Below are positions 14,473 to 21,580 of a stretch of 21,580 nucleotides of DNA, piece after piece; positions within the stretch are counted from its first letter, which is position 1; each line of letters opens with the position of its first letter. The stretch is from positions 1-21,580 of the forward strand of contig JAPOSK010000515.1 in NCBI GenBank assembly GCA_026709725.1, given 5' to 3'. A program made the translations under genes and the position numbers. The notes beneath the pieces are model-generated. The model saw only the letters and a list, made by a program, of their open reading frames with translations. It did not search any database and was not told the origin of the DNA. This DNA is from Paracoccaceae bacterium. Its GTDB lineage: Bacteria > Pseudomonadota > Alphaproteobacteria > Rhodobacterales > Rhodobacteraceae.

Positions 14473-15845
14473 AATTCAACCTGTCTTTGAACCTCATTTG
14501 GTGCAGTGCCACCGAAGCTGGAACGGCTTTTGACTGACGCCTCCAGTGTCAGCCGCCGCTGGATTGCGGGGGTCAGGAGCGGATGGATTGCCTCAAGGGC
14601 ATCGGGGGGAACCGTATCAAGTGAACAGTCACGTCTGTCAGCTTCCTTGACCAGCTCGCCAACAATGTGATGCGCTTCACGAAAGGCCAGATTGTGCTCC
14701 TGAACGAGAATGTCGGCAAGATCCGTGGCCGTCGTATGCCCGTGCCCAGCTGCAATACGCATGGCCTCAGAATTGATCGTGATGTGCTGCATGATGTCAG
14801 TCATGACAATGAGGGCCATCCTGAGCGTGTCTGCTGCATCAAACAGTGGCTCCTTGTCTTCCTGCAGGTCCTTGGCATAGGCAAGCGGCAACGCCTTGAT
14901 GACCGTGAGCAGGCCAACAAGACCACCAAGGATCCGACCGACCTTCCCCCGGATGAGCTCGGCAACATCCGGATTCCGCTTTTGCGGCATGATTGAAGAG
15001 CCCGTCGCCAGGGCATCAGGCAGGGTGATGAAGCCGAACTGTTGTGAGGACCAAAGCACGAGTTCTTCTGCCAGACGGGAAAGATGCACTCCAGCGATTG
15101 ATGCAGCGGCCAGAAACTCCAGCACGAAATCCCGATCACTGACAGCATCAAGTGAGTTGGCCATCGGGCCCTCGAACCCCAGCTCTCCGGCTGTGAACGC
15201 GCGATCAATGGGGAAGGATGTCCCGGCAAGTGCCGCTGCACCGAGCGGACACATGTTGCCGCGTCGGCGGGTATCATTCAGGCGTCCCTTGTCACGCTCA
15301 AGCATCTCCACATAGGCGAGGAGGTGATGCCCCAGGGTGACAGGCTGGGCATTCTGGAGATGGGTAAGACCCGGCAGGATCGTTTCTGCATGATCGGCCG
15401 CCCCTCGCACCAGCGTCACCTGCAATGCCTCCAGGCACTCAACGATTCCGTCGATGGCATCGCGGAGCCAGAGCCGCAGGTCAGTGGCGACCTGATCGTT
15501 GCGGCTGCGGGCTGTGTGCAGACGACCGGCTGCCGGACCAATTGTGTCGGTGAGCCGGGCTTCGATATTCATGTGGATATCTTCAAGCTCTGTCGCAAAG
15601 GGGAATGTCCCTGCCTCGATTTCCTGCTCAATCGCCAGAAGACCCTGCTCAATCGCCTTCATGTCCTCCTCACTGAGAATTCCCTGTCGTGCCAGCATTC
15701 GGGCATGAACAATTGAGCCTCGGATGTCTTGGCGGTATAGTCGCTGATCATAGGAGATCGAGGCATTCATTTCCTGTATCAGTGTGTCGGGTTCCTGACA
15801 GAATCGGCCGCCCCACATCGGGTTGACCGGGTCTCGTCCTGCCAT
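14445..15845 (-). CDS. argH: Argininosuccinate lyase
   Basis: ArgH cleaves argininosuccinate into arginine and fumarate, the last step of arginine biosynthesis, as a cytoplasmic homotetramer. I place the start at ATG 15845 (MAGRDPVNPMWGGRF), preceded by GGAG 8 nt upstream, giving 466 residues as usual; the frame extends 21 codons further but into the divergent gene's leader. Conserved blocks are GRLHTARSRNDQVATDLRLW, the catalytic His162 in LTHLQNAQPV, and the signature TGSSIMPQKRNPDVAELIRG with Ser283, the known catalytic positions of this superfamily. It is divergent from the thioredoxin-like gene, with only 34 nt between the two start codons. Confidence 0.97.
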   Translation of the reverse strand: MAGRDPVNPMWGGRFCQEPDTLIQEMNASISYDQRLYRQDIRGSIVHARMLARQGILSEEDMKAIEQGLLAIEQEIEAGTFPFATELEDIHMNIEARLTDTIGPAAGRLHTARSRNDQVATDLRLWLRDAIDGIVECLEALQVTLVRGAADHAETILPGLTHLQNAQPVTLGHHLLAYVEMLERDKGRLNDTRRRGNMCPLGAAALAGTSFPIDRAFTAGELGFEGPMANSLDAVSDRDFVLEFLAAASIAGVHLSRLAEELVLWSSQQFGFITLPDALATGSSIMPQKRNPDVAELIRGKVGRILGGLVGLLTVIKALPLAYAKDLQEDKEPLFDAADTLRMALIVMTDIMQHITINSEAMRIAAGHGHTTATDLADILVQEHNLAFREAHHIVGELVKEADRRDCSLDTVPPDALEAIHPLLTPAIQRRLTLEASVKSRSSFGGTAPNEVQRQVELWKTRLHIS

Positions 15846-15853
15846 ACTTTTTG

Positions 15854-15857
15854 CTCC
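15854..15857 (-). promoter_or_regulatory. Shine-Dalgarno that decides the argH start
   Basis: GGAG on the minus strand, 8 nt before ATG 15845, supports the shorter argH start and not the in-frame upstream starts. Confidence 0.5.
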
Positions 15858-15866
15858 ATGCTGAAT

Positions 15867-15871
15867 GAGGA
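15867..15871 (+). promoter_or_regulatory. Shine-Dalgarno that decides the thioredoxin-like gene start
   Basis: GAGGA with an 8-nt spacer to ATG 15880 favours that start over the in-frame ATG 15865, which has no such site and would put five extra residues before the signal peptide. Confidence 0.5.
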
Positions 15872-15879
15872 CACTTCCG

Positions 15880-16443
15880 ATGCGTTTCATCTTCCCACGG
15901 GTTGCCATTTATGTGCTGACCTGCCTCTTGACAATACATGCCACCGGACTGAATGCTGATCAGGACCTGGCTGCACTTCGGGATGGCAGCCTCAGGAAAC
16001 TTGTCATCCACGATGCCCCCAAAGCCAACACCTATGGCCCACTCGAGGCCATGGATGGCAGCCGGACGCATCTTCAGGACCTCGACAGCACCGTTCTCGT
16101 TGTGAATTTCTTTGCCGTCTGGTGCGCACCCTGCCGGATCGAAATGCCATCCCTTGATCAACTGCAATCGCAGTTCAACGCCGAGGACCTGACTGTCCTT
16201 GTCATTGCCACCGGACGGCATGCCGAGGGTGCCATTGAGACCTTCCTGACCGAGACCCGGATCACCAATCTCACCATCCTTCGTGACCCCACCGGCGCCT
16301 TCAGCCGCTCACTCGGCGTCTTTGGTCTGCCCACCACCCTGCTTCTTGATGCAAATCGTGATGAAGTCGCTCGCCTCGTCGGTGATGCGGACTGGGACAG
16401 TGCATCGGCCGTCGCCATCATGACCCGCATGCTGGAGGGTTGA
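15880..16443 (+). CDS. Exported TlpA-like thiol-disulfide oxidoreductase
   Basis: A 187-residue thioredoxin-fold protein of the TlpA/ResA type, which reduces or isomerises disulfides in the periplasm, often for cytochrome or copper-centre assembly. The N-terminus (MRFIFPRVAIYVLTCLLTIH) is a signal peptide or anchor. The redox site is NFFAVWCAPCRIEMP with Cys82-Ala-Pro-Cys85, and the cis-proline lies in GVFGLPTTLLLD (Pro151). The segment KLVIHDAPKANTYGPLEAMD before the fold is typical of the alphaproteobacterial proteins encoded next to argH. It starts the + strand series that runs to the BamF-like gene, with 1 nt separating its stop from the following small ORF. Confidence 0.88.
   Translation: MRFIFPRVAIYVLTCLLTIHATGLNADQDLAALRDGSLRKLVIHDAPKANTYGPLEAMDGSRTHLQDLDSTVLVVNFFAVWCAPCRIEMPSLDQLQSQFNAEDLTVLVIATGRHAEGAIETFLTETRITNLTILRDPTGAFSRSLGVFGLPTTLLLDANRDEVARLVGDADWDSASAVAIMTRMLEG
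16434..16439 (+). promoter_or_regulatory. Strong Shine-Dalgarno before the 74-codon ORF
   Basis: GGAGGG lies in the last codons of the thioredoxin-like gene, 5 nt before ATG 16445. It is among the best ribosome binding sites in the window and is the main argument that the small ORF is translated. Confidence 0.55.
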
Positions 16444-16444
16444 C

Positions 16445-16669
16445 ATGTCCCGGGCTGAACGGGTTCCGGATCTGGCGACAGCAGCCTCTCATCGGCCAGT
16501 GCCGCCCGCCAGATCCCAATCCGATGCCGCTGATCACCTCCACTCGCCGACACTGCCGGTGCGGATCACCGTCCCATCGCCGCTCAACCCCCATCTCCAG
16601 GTGATGGGAGATCATCAGGGTCTGCACCAGACCGCTCGTGTTTTCCAGGATCCGCCGGAGAGTCAGTGA
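16445..16669 (+). CDS. Small ORF of unknown function between thioredoxin-like and heparinase-family genes
   Basis: A 74-residue frame rich in Pro, His, Ser and Gln, with no signal peptide, membrane segment or motif I recognise (for example SPLNPHLQVMGDHQGLHQTA). Evidence that it is a gene is positional: ideal Shine-Dalgarno, start 1 nt after the previous stop, and a TGATG overlap between its stop and the ATG of the next gene, so it exactly fills the gap. Composition alone is not protein-like, and the minus strand of the same stretch is also open (16418-16693). Alternatives are a coupling leader peptide for the heparinase-family gene, or a remnant of a gene lost here. Confidence 0.45.
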   Translation: MSRAERVPDLATAASHRPVPPARSQSDAADHLHSPTLPVRITVPSPLNPHLQVMGDHQGLHQTARVFQDPPESQ

Positions 16670-18381
16670 TGATGACATTGATGAGCGAGACACCCGAGCC
16701 GGACGCAGACATGGCGGTGTCCATTCTCAGGCCACCCGCATCACTTGATCGGTATTTTGCCATCCGGAGACATGCATTCGCCCTGCCCGGGATTCTCATC
16801 AGGGCCCTGATGCCGCGCCCCGTCCGTGATCACGATCCCGCACCGGTCACCTACCGTCTCTATGGTGACCCGTCGCGGGGCGCGCAGATCCTTGCGGGTT
16901 GGGACCCTGATAACAAGGAGAGTGCACCCCTTATGGGCAGACTCGGGCGGAACAGTGCCGGACAGGATGTCGGTATCAATGATATCGGGGGGTTTTTCTG
17001 GCTCGACGATCTCCTGTCCATCCGCACCAATGCAGCCATCCGGTTGACACAACACGTGATCGCAGTGTGGATCAGGGAACATGAAAACCGTTCAGGTCAG
17101 GCCTGGCAGTCCACCCGGATCGCCCATCGGCTCATTGCCTGGATACGGGCGGCACCCTTGCTTCTATTTGATGCTCCCGACCGTCTTCGATCGGATTTTG
17201 CCAGGAGTATTGCCCACCACGCAGTCCTTCTCAACTGTTGCCGCCTGCTTCCGGGATCCGGTCTCACCCCCATTGCAGTCAGAACAGCCCTCATCCTTGC
17301 CCGGGTGTTCCTGAAGCGACCGGATGCGGTGTCATCAGGTACCCAGGATCGCTTCGCGGGGACCTTCCGTCGCTGGCTTCAGCGTGCAGCCTTGCAGCCG
17401 GACACCAATCCCCAGGATGTTCTCAGGGCCGGGTTTCTGCTCTCACTGGTCATTGAGACCTGCCGACACCTCAATGCGGCGATCACCCCGGCCCTGTCAA
17501 CCGTGGCGCATGATGTTGCCGGACTGCTTGCCGCCATGCGCCTCACCAATGCCGAGCTGTGCCGTCTGGCCCATGGCGGTCTGACGCCGACCGGTCTCCT
17601 GTCCGGGACTCTTGCAACCCTTGGCGTGCATGCCCCATCGTCCGGGTCTGTCAATTCCGCAGCATGCACCAGCATGATGACAGGCGGCATCCATGCCGTC
17701 ATGAACACGAGAGGGTCGCAAAACGCTGCCGGCAGGGTTGACCCGACCGCCCTCTCTCTCGAGCTTGCAGTCGATGACGAAATCCTTCTGATGGATAGTG
17801 GTGATGCCGGGGGGTTCACCGACAAACTCGCCGATTGGGTCAGGGCTGAACACGGTTGCAGTGCAGTTCATCTTGCACGGACACCATCCTTCACCGGGGA
17901 CAATCAGCCCGTGCCATCCGCAGGTATCATGTACGGGACAATCAGCCGTTCCTGTCAGGAGACACTTCACGCATTGCACCGCACAGCATCCCATAACGGC
18001 TATCAGAATACCTGCCAGGCCACGATTGAACGCACGTTGGCCCTTGCCCGTGATGGTGCATGTATTGAGGGTCTTGACACAATCACCATCAACGCGGAGG
18101 CAGAAGACAACCCGGTTTTCGTTCGCATCTCCTTCAATATCCATCCGATGGTTGAGATTGTTGATGACGAATCTGCCCTCTCCGAGGTCCGTCTGCGTCT
18201 GCCCTCAGGGAAACTCTGGCAGTTTGCCCTCACTGATGGCCGGGCCTGTGCCATCGCGGACACGATCTTTGTCAATGATCTTGATCATGAGATCTGGAAA
18301 ACCTCCCGCCTGCTTGTCCATGAGACCCTGACCTCCAGACAGTCTCATCTTGCCTGGTCCTTTGCACGTGTGCCGGATTGA
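16669..18381 (+). CDS. Heparinase II/III family-like protein, divergent
   Basis: A 570-residue protein matching the alphaproteobacterial heparinase II/III-family proteins: an alpha-helical N-terminal half with YRLYGDPSRGAQILAGW, FFWLDDLLSI and NCCRLLPGSGLTPIAVRTAL, then a beta-rich C-terminal part with LSLELAVDDEILLMDSGD, HNGYQNTCQATIERTLALA and RISFNIHPMVEIVDDESALS. True enzymes are polysaccharide lyases; the cellular role of this subgroup is not established. Several signature spots look altered: the usual His-Ala pair before the LSFEL-like strand reads Asp-Pro (358-359) and the Asn-Cys-Gly turn reads Asp-Ser-Gly, while a His (395) persists in the later R-x-x-H region. It may be inactive or altered in substrate. 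No signal peptide is seen. GGAG 8 nt upstream supports ATG 16669; ATG 16672 is possible. lspA follows after 26 nt. Confidence 0.7.
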   Translation: MMTLMSETPEPDADMAVSILRPPASLDRYFAIRRHAFALPGILIRALMPRPVRDHDPAPVTYRLYGDPSRGAQILAGWDPDNKESAPLMGRLGRNSAGQDVGINDIGGFFWLDDLLSIRTNAAIRLTQHVIAVWIREHENRSGQAWQSTRIAHRLIAWIRAAPLLLFDAPDRLRSDFARSIAHHAVLLNCCRLLPGSGLTPIAVRTALILARVFLKRPDAVSSGTQDRFAGTFRRWLQRAALQPDTNPQDVLRAGFLLSLVIETCRHLNAAITPALSTVAHDVAGLLAAMRLTNAELCRLAHGGLTPTGLLSGTLATLGVHAPSSGSVNSAACTSMMTGGIHAVMNTRGSQNAAGRVDPTALSLELAVDDEILLMDSGDAGGFTDKLADWVRAEHGCSAVHLARTPSFTGDNQPVPSAGIMYGTISRSCQETLHALHRTASHNGYQNTCQATIERTLALARDGACIEGLDTITINAEAEDNPVFVRISFNIHPMVEIVDDESALSEVRLRLPSGKLWQFALTDGRACAIADTIFVNDLDHEIWKTSRLLVHETLTSRQSHLAWSFARVPD

Positions 18382-18407
18382 CCGGCACCCCCAGGCAGCC
18401 AAACACA

Positions 18408-18893
18408 ATGCAGCACGCAAACCCGGCATTCCGTCCACTGCTGATCGTCAGCATCATGATCCTGATCACCGACCAGGTCCTGAAATATGTCATGCTGGTG
18501 CTCCTCAATCTCGACACACACGGGGTCATTGTGGTGATCCCTGACTATTTTCGACTGGTTATGGTCTGGAACACGGGGATCAATTTCGGTCTTTTCAGCA
18601 ACGCCGGTATCGCCACTCGCTGGATTCTGGTGGTTCTGGCCGTCTTTATCGTAATCCTGCTGCTCAGGCAGGTTCTCTCCCGTACGCAAAGCCGCAGCAC
18701 GGGCATCTTTGCAGGACTTCTCTGTGGTGGTGCAATCGGCAACGCCATTGACCGGGTCTTTCATGGAGCCGTTGTTGATTACCTCAATATCTCCTGCTGC
18801 GGTTTCACCAACCCCTACGCATTTAATGTCGCCGATATCGCCGTCTTTGCAGGCCTCCTCGGTTTGTTGTATTGCTGGCCGCGATCAGTCTAG
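18408..18893 (+). CDS. lspA: Lipoprotein signal peptidase (signal peptidase II)
   Basis: LspA is an inner-membrane aspartyl protease that removes the signal peptide of diacylglyceryl-modified prolipoproteins. From ATG 18408 it has 161 residues; an in-frame TTG at 18378 overlapping the previous stop would add 10 non-conserved residues. Four hydrophobic helices are visible. Conserved parts are ITDQVLKYVML near residue 20, VWNTGINFGLFS (53-64), GGAIGNAIDRVFHGAVVDYL with catalytic Asp124, and FNVADIAV with catalytic Asp143. The gene sits between the heparinase-like gene and a lipoprotein that is itself a likely substrate. The common ileS-lspA linkage is not present here. Confidence 0.93.
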   Translation: MQHANPAFRPLLIVSIMILITDQVLKYVMLVLLNLDTHGVIVVIPDYFRLVMVWNTGINFGLFSNAGIATRWILVVLAVFIVILLLRQVLSRTQSRSTGIFAGLLCGGAIGNAIDRVFHGAVVDYLNISCCGFTNPYAFNVADIAVFAGLLGLLYCWPRSV

Positions 18894-18913
18894 CAGCCAA
18901 GGGGTCAGAGCGC

Positions 18914-19450
18914 ATGAAAATCCCGGTCAGACCGTGCATAATCGCCGCCTCTCTCGCTGTGTCCATCACGCTCGCCGGTTGTTCCGGTCGGGAGGGCGTG
19001 ACCCCGGATCTGGCCCGCTACCACAGCAAGGGCGCGCCTGATGAATTCGCCGTCGTTGTCTACAACCGGATCACCACGCCGGACCGCACCACAACCCTCC
19101 CCGAACCCGGCACATCCCAAAGCCGCGCCAGACAGGATCCTGAAGCGATTGTTGATCGTGTTCTCGGTGGGCAGTCCGCCTCACGCCGTGATGCCCGAAC
19201 TCCTGCCGCCGATGCGGGTCTCCTCAGCCACATGGCCACGCGCGGTATCCATGATGATATCCGCCGGATCACCGCTCAGGAGGATCTCAGGATCCGCCGT
19301 GCCAATCCGGGACGGCTTCTTGAAAGAGTCTTCCGTACCGATATCTATTATCGGGCCTACGAAGACATGACCCTTGATCCCGCCATCGAAACCGAAAGAC
19401 TCTTGAGTTCCGGCTACCGTGTTCTCGCCCCGCCACCTGATCCCGTGTAA
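18914..19450 (+). CDS. DUF3035-type lipoprotein, probable BamF
   Basis: A 178-residue lipoprotein: signal peptide MKIPVRPCIIAASLAVSITL with lipobox LAGC (Cys23). The mature part begins SGREGVTPDLARYHSKGAPD and continues EFAVVVYNRITTPDRTTTLP, the pattern of DUF3035 proteins of Alphaproteobacteria, which are described as the BamF component of the outer-membrane beta-barrel assembly machine. The remainder is polar and low in recognisable motifs. AAGGGG 9 nt before ATG 18914 decides the start; the upstream extension overlaps lspA in another frame. It follows lspA by 20 nt, the usual association. M16 peptidase genes that commonly come next are absent; a convergent gene follows instead. The BamF role rests on family and context. 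Confidence 0.75.
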   Translation: MKIPVRPCIIAASLAVSITLAGCSGREGVTPDLARYHSKGAPDEFAVVVYNRITTPDRTTTLPEPGTSQSRARQDPEAIVDRVLGGQSASRRDARTPAADAGLLSHMATRGIHDDIRRITAQEDLRIRRANPGRLLERVFRTDIYYRAYEDMTLDPAIETERLLSSGYRVLAPPPDPV

Positions 19451-19582
19451 GCCCTGTCACCACAGAGTTGGCCCTTCTGCCGGCCCCCCGGCATTGGTCC
19501 GGGTGACAAATCCCTTCGACGACGAGACCGGCAGCACCGTCCATATCACTGTCAGTCTGACCAGTCAGAAATGCTATGAGGA

Positions 19583-19610
19583 CAGGCAGCCGTTTCCACC
19601 GGACTGCCTG
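19583..19610. terminator. GC-rich hairpin 1 of convergent junction
   Basis: Inverted repeat CAGGCAG/CTGCCTG with a 14-nt loop. There is no T-run. Its position between convergent genes suggests transcription termination or 3'-end protection. Confidence 0.35.
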
Positions 19611-19637
19611 CATTCTTCAGTTGATGCTGATCTCTCC

Positions 19638-19668
19638 TGCCTGCCCCGGCATAACCCGCAGGCAGGCA
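19638..19668. terminator. GC-rich hairpin 2 of convergent junction
   Basis: Inverted repeat TGCCTGCC/GGCAGGCA with a 15-nt loop, 27 nt after hairpin 1. The stems of both hairpins share the CAGGCAG/CTGCCTG unit, so alternative pairing between them is possible. No T-run follows on either strand. Confidence 0.4.
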
Positions 19669-19777
19669 CCTGCTGGCGGTGATGATGTCAGCCAGTCTGT
19701 CTCCTGACCGAATCCGGGAGATGTCAGAATGATGCCCCCAGGAAGGTGGACATATGCACGTGTGTGTTGCCCGTGCT

Positions 19778-21511
19778 TCAGCTGCATTCGGTCGCCACTG
19801 CCTTCATGCCCAGCGCATCTTCGACTTTTTGGGGTTTCTGCCCGACAAATCGTGCGATGTCAGCGGCCTCATACCCGCGTCGGGCAAGCTCCCTGATAAC
19901 CCGAATGTGGGTGCGGTGATTTTCGTAGAGCTCGGTGATGTTTTCCCTGCGGATATCATTCGCATCATCCCCCCTGTGCCGGGTCGCAGAGAATGCCTGT
20001 TCCGATTCATAACAGTTCGGCAGGATTGCCGGTCGAGGAAAGAGTTCGCTCATTGGAATTGACTTGCCATCAGGTTGGACGATGCGCACATGATCACGCG
20101 TCAACAAACGGGGGCGGACGACTCCACAGGAATGGGAAATGATCTGGACTTCCTTGACAATCTGCCGGCAGTAATTTGCGACCCGAACAGATTTTTCGGC
20201 AGGATTCAGCCCCCGCTGCAACCGGGGATTGTGGGTGGTGATCCCGGTTGGGCAGGTATTCTTATTGCATTTGAGAGACTGGATACACCCCAGTGAGAAG
20301 AGAAAACCCCGGGCAGAGGTGACAAAATCCGCACCTGTCGCAATTGCCCAGGCCACCTCTGAGGGGGTCACCAGCTTGCCGGAGGCGATCAGTCGGATCC
20401 GGTCTCTGAGACAATATCTGTGAAGAACATCGGAAGTCAGAGGCAGTGCTTCCTTTATGGGCAATCCGACATTGTCCATCAAGGCCATGGGTGCCGCACC
20501 GGTTCCCCCGTCACCGCTGTCGACCGTGATAAAGTCGGGTGCGGACTCAATCCCCCGCTTGTGAATCCGCCTGCAGATCTCTTCCAGCCATTCAAAATTG
20601 CCAAAAACGGACTTGAACCCCACCGGTTTCCCGGTCACTTCCCGGACATGCTCGATCATATCCAGAAGTTGATTTGCGTTCGCGATCTCCGGATGGCGGT
20701 TGGGCGAGATGGAATCCCTGCCCGCCTCGATTCCCCGAATTCTGGCGATCTCTTCAGTGACCTTGCGTCCTGGCAGGATTCCGCCCTTGCCGGGTTTCGC
20801 GCCCTGGCTGAGCTTGATCTCAAACATGCGCACATTGTCAATTGCGGCCACTTCCCGAAGCTTTTCATCTGAAAGTGCGCCGTTGTGATCCCGCACCCCA
20901 TATTTTGCTGTTCCAATCTGGAAGACAAGATCCGCTCCACCTTCCAGATGATACTCGGCCAGCCCCCCTTCTCCTGTATTCAGCCAGCAGTTTGCCATCC
21001 CGGCTCCCTTGGACAGCGCCCGTACCGCCGGTGTTGACAGGGCCCCATAACTCATGCCTGAAATATTGAAGAATGAAGGCGCATTGTACGGTTGCCGGCA
21101 CCCCGGCCCGATCTCCATCGGAATCATGTCAACTGCGTCTTCCGACAGCGTTGGAAAGGGAAAATTGACAAAGATCGCAGTCCCCGCCGGTGCCAGACTC
21201 CGCGTTGAGCCAAATGCCACCGTATTGTCATGATTGTCCGAAGAGCGCTCGACCCAGTCCCGTTCAGCCCGGTTAAACGGCATTTCCTCACGGTCCATGG
21301 CAAAGAAGTACTGCCGGAAGAATTCGCCCAGCATCGAGAACAAAGACCGGAACCGACCCAGGACCGGGAAGTTCCGTCGCACCGCATCCCGCGTTTGTGA
21401 GACATCCGCAATGAAGATCAATGCAACCGTTGCAAACCCCAACCCCACAGCAAACACAAACAGCTCCGACAGGGACTGCAGCAAACCCAAGGTCACCGCC
21501 CCACCAACCAC
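19778..21511 (-). CDS. FMN-binding glutamate synthase family protein, membrane-anchored
   Basis: A 577-residue protein homologous to the central FMN/Fe-S synthase domain of glutamate synthase (GltB), without the N-terminal amidotransferase domain. A hydrophobic segment at about 17-36 (ELFVFAVGLGFATVALIFIA) predicts a membrane anchor. Core motifs are SFFNISGMSYGALSTPAVRA, NTGEGGLAEYH, EIKLSQGAKPGKGGILPG, the ITVDSGDGGTGAAP FMN-side loop and the Fe-S cluster cysteines 409, 415 and 420 in GCIQSLKCNKNTCPTGI. Such stand-alone proteins are widespread, but their reaction is not settled; transfer of ammonia to 2-oxoglutarate is not assured without a glutaminase partner. The GTG start follows an in-frame stop closely, with GAGGAGGG 9 nt upstream. 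No partner subunit gene lies in the window. Confidence 0.88.
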   Translation of the reverse strand: MVGGAVTLGLLQSLSELFVFAVGLGFATVALIFIADVSQTRDAVRRNFPVLGRFRSLFSMLGEFFRQYFFAMDREEMPFNRAERDWVERSSDNHDNTVAFGSTRSLAPAGTAIFVNFPFPTLSEDAVDMIPMEIGPGCRQPYNAPSFFNISGMSYGALSTPAVRALSKGAGMANCWLNTGEGGLAEYHLEGGADLVFQIGTAKYGVRDHNGALSDEKLREVAAIDNVRMFEIKLSQGAKPGKGGILPGRKVTEEIARIRGIEAGRDSISPNRHPEIANANQLLDMIEHVREVTGKPVGFKSVFGNFEWLEEICRRIHKRGIESAPDFITVDSGDGGTGAAPMALMDNVGLPIKEALPLTSDVLHRYCLRDRIRLIASGKLVTPSEVAWAIATGADFVTSARGFLFSLGCIQSLKCNKNTCPTGITTHNPRLQRGLNPAEKSVRVANYCRQIVKEVQIISHSCGVVRPRLLTRDHVRIVQPDGKSIPMSELFPRPAILPNCYESEQAFSATRHRGDDANDIRRENITELYENHRTHIRVIRELARRGYEAADIARFVGQKPQKVEDALGMKAVATECS

Positions 21512-21520
21512 AGTTTGCCG

Positions 21521-21528
21521 CCCTCCTC
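21521..21528 (-). promoter_or_regulatory. Shine-Dalgarno supporting the GTG start of the glutamate-synthase-family gene
   Basis: GAGGAGGG on the minus strand, 9 nt before GTG 21511. An in-frame TGA overlaps this site, so the frame cannot extend further; GTG 21496 is the only nearby alternative. Confidence 0.55.
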
Positions 21529-21580
21529 ATATTCTCCCCGGGCTCCATTCCGGTCCCCATGACCATCCACATGTCATCAA

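Larger units (their letters stand above)
19451..19777. other. Intergenic region between convergent genes
   Basis: These 327 nt separate the 3' ends of the BamF-like gene and the glutamate-synthase-family gene. The main content is a pair of GC-rich hairpins (listed separately). An ORF starting GTG 19503 begins VTNPFDDETG, like an MbtH protein, but its remaining residues do not fit that family, so no gene is called. Confidence 0.4.

Noticed and set aside
16418..16693. 91-codon minus-strand ORF opposite the 74-codon ORF
   Set aside because: No ribosome binding site, no motif, and against the direction of the tightly packed operon.
19503..19682. 59-codon ORF beginning VTNPFDDETG, the opening of MbtH proteins
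   Set aside because: The rest lacks the SLWP and GW motifs of MbtH in this and the other frames, there is no good ribosome binding site and no peptide synthetase gene nearby. Chance similarity or a heavily decayed relic.
1..21580. CRISPR arrays, tRNA or rRNA genes, integrase and attachment repeats
   Set aside because: I looked for regularly spaced repeats, tRNA-like cloverleaf signatures and duplicated ends around the insertion and saw none; by eye this is not exhaustive.

Overview
The window reads as a chromosomal segment of an alphaproteobacterium. The order rsfS-rlmH-gpmI-ctpA-rppH at the left end, an LpcC/LpsB-type lipopolysaccharide core glycosyltransferase, the argH-LptM-like lipoprotein-lysA cluster and a DUF3035/BamF-type lipoprotein after lspA are all combinations known from Alphaproteobacteria, and Rhodospirillales-like members fit best. 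This is inference from gene content; no rRNA or other taxonomic marker is present.

Layout. (1) 1-5281, + strand: housekeeping block with ribosome silencing factor (5' end outside the window), 23S rRNA methyltransferase RlmH, cofactor-independent phosphoglycerate mutase, a periplasmic S41 carboxy-terminal processing peptidase, the Nudix hydrolase RppH and a translationally coupled SAM methyltransferase. (2) 5282-11569: an accessory insertion. A gene-poor leader carries a degenerate zinc-ribbon ORF resembling the start of an IS66-type transposase. A compact three-gene operon follows: a C5-cytosine DNA methyltransferase; a 988-residue protein with a MutL/MORC-like GHKL ATPase at its N-terminus and a histidine-kinase-like H-box plus second GHKL ATPase at its C-terminus; and a 518-residue protein with an N-terminal receiver-like domain and a large unrecognised C-terminal part. 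(3) 11570-13007, + strand: LPS core-type glycosyltransferase and a small membrane protein. (4) 12991-15845, - strand: lysA, a 41-residue lipoprotein gene and argH. (5) 15880-19450, + strand: tightly packed thioredoxin-like protein, an unknown 74-codon ORF, a divergent heparinase II/III-family protein, lspA and a BamF-like lipoprotein. (6) 19451-19777: intergenic region between convergent genes with two GC-rich hairpins. (7) 19778-21511, - strand: membrane-anchored FMN/Fe-S glutamate-synthase-family protein.

The most interesting element is the methyltransferase/dual-GHKL kinase/receiver operon. It looks like a restriction-modification-related conflict system in which a MORC-like DNA-responsive ATPase is fused to a sensor-kinase output and paired with its own receiver protein. 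No recognisable nuclease accompanies it, so the effector is either the unknown C-terminal half of the receiver protein or the MORC-like ATPase itself. The three genes are linked by a TGATG overlap and a 10-nt gap, and their sampled base composition is more A/T-rich than the flanking housekeeping genes.
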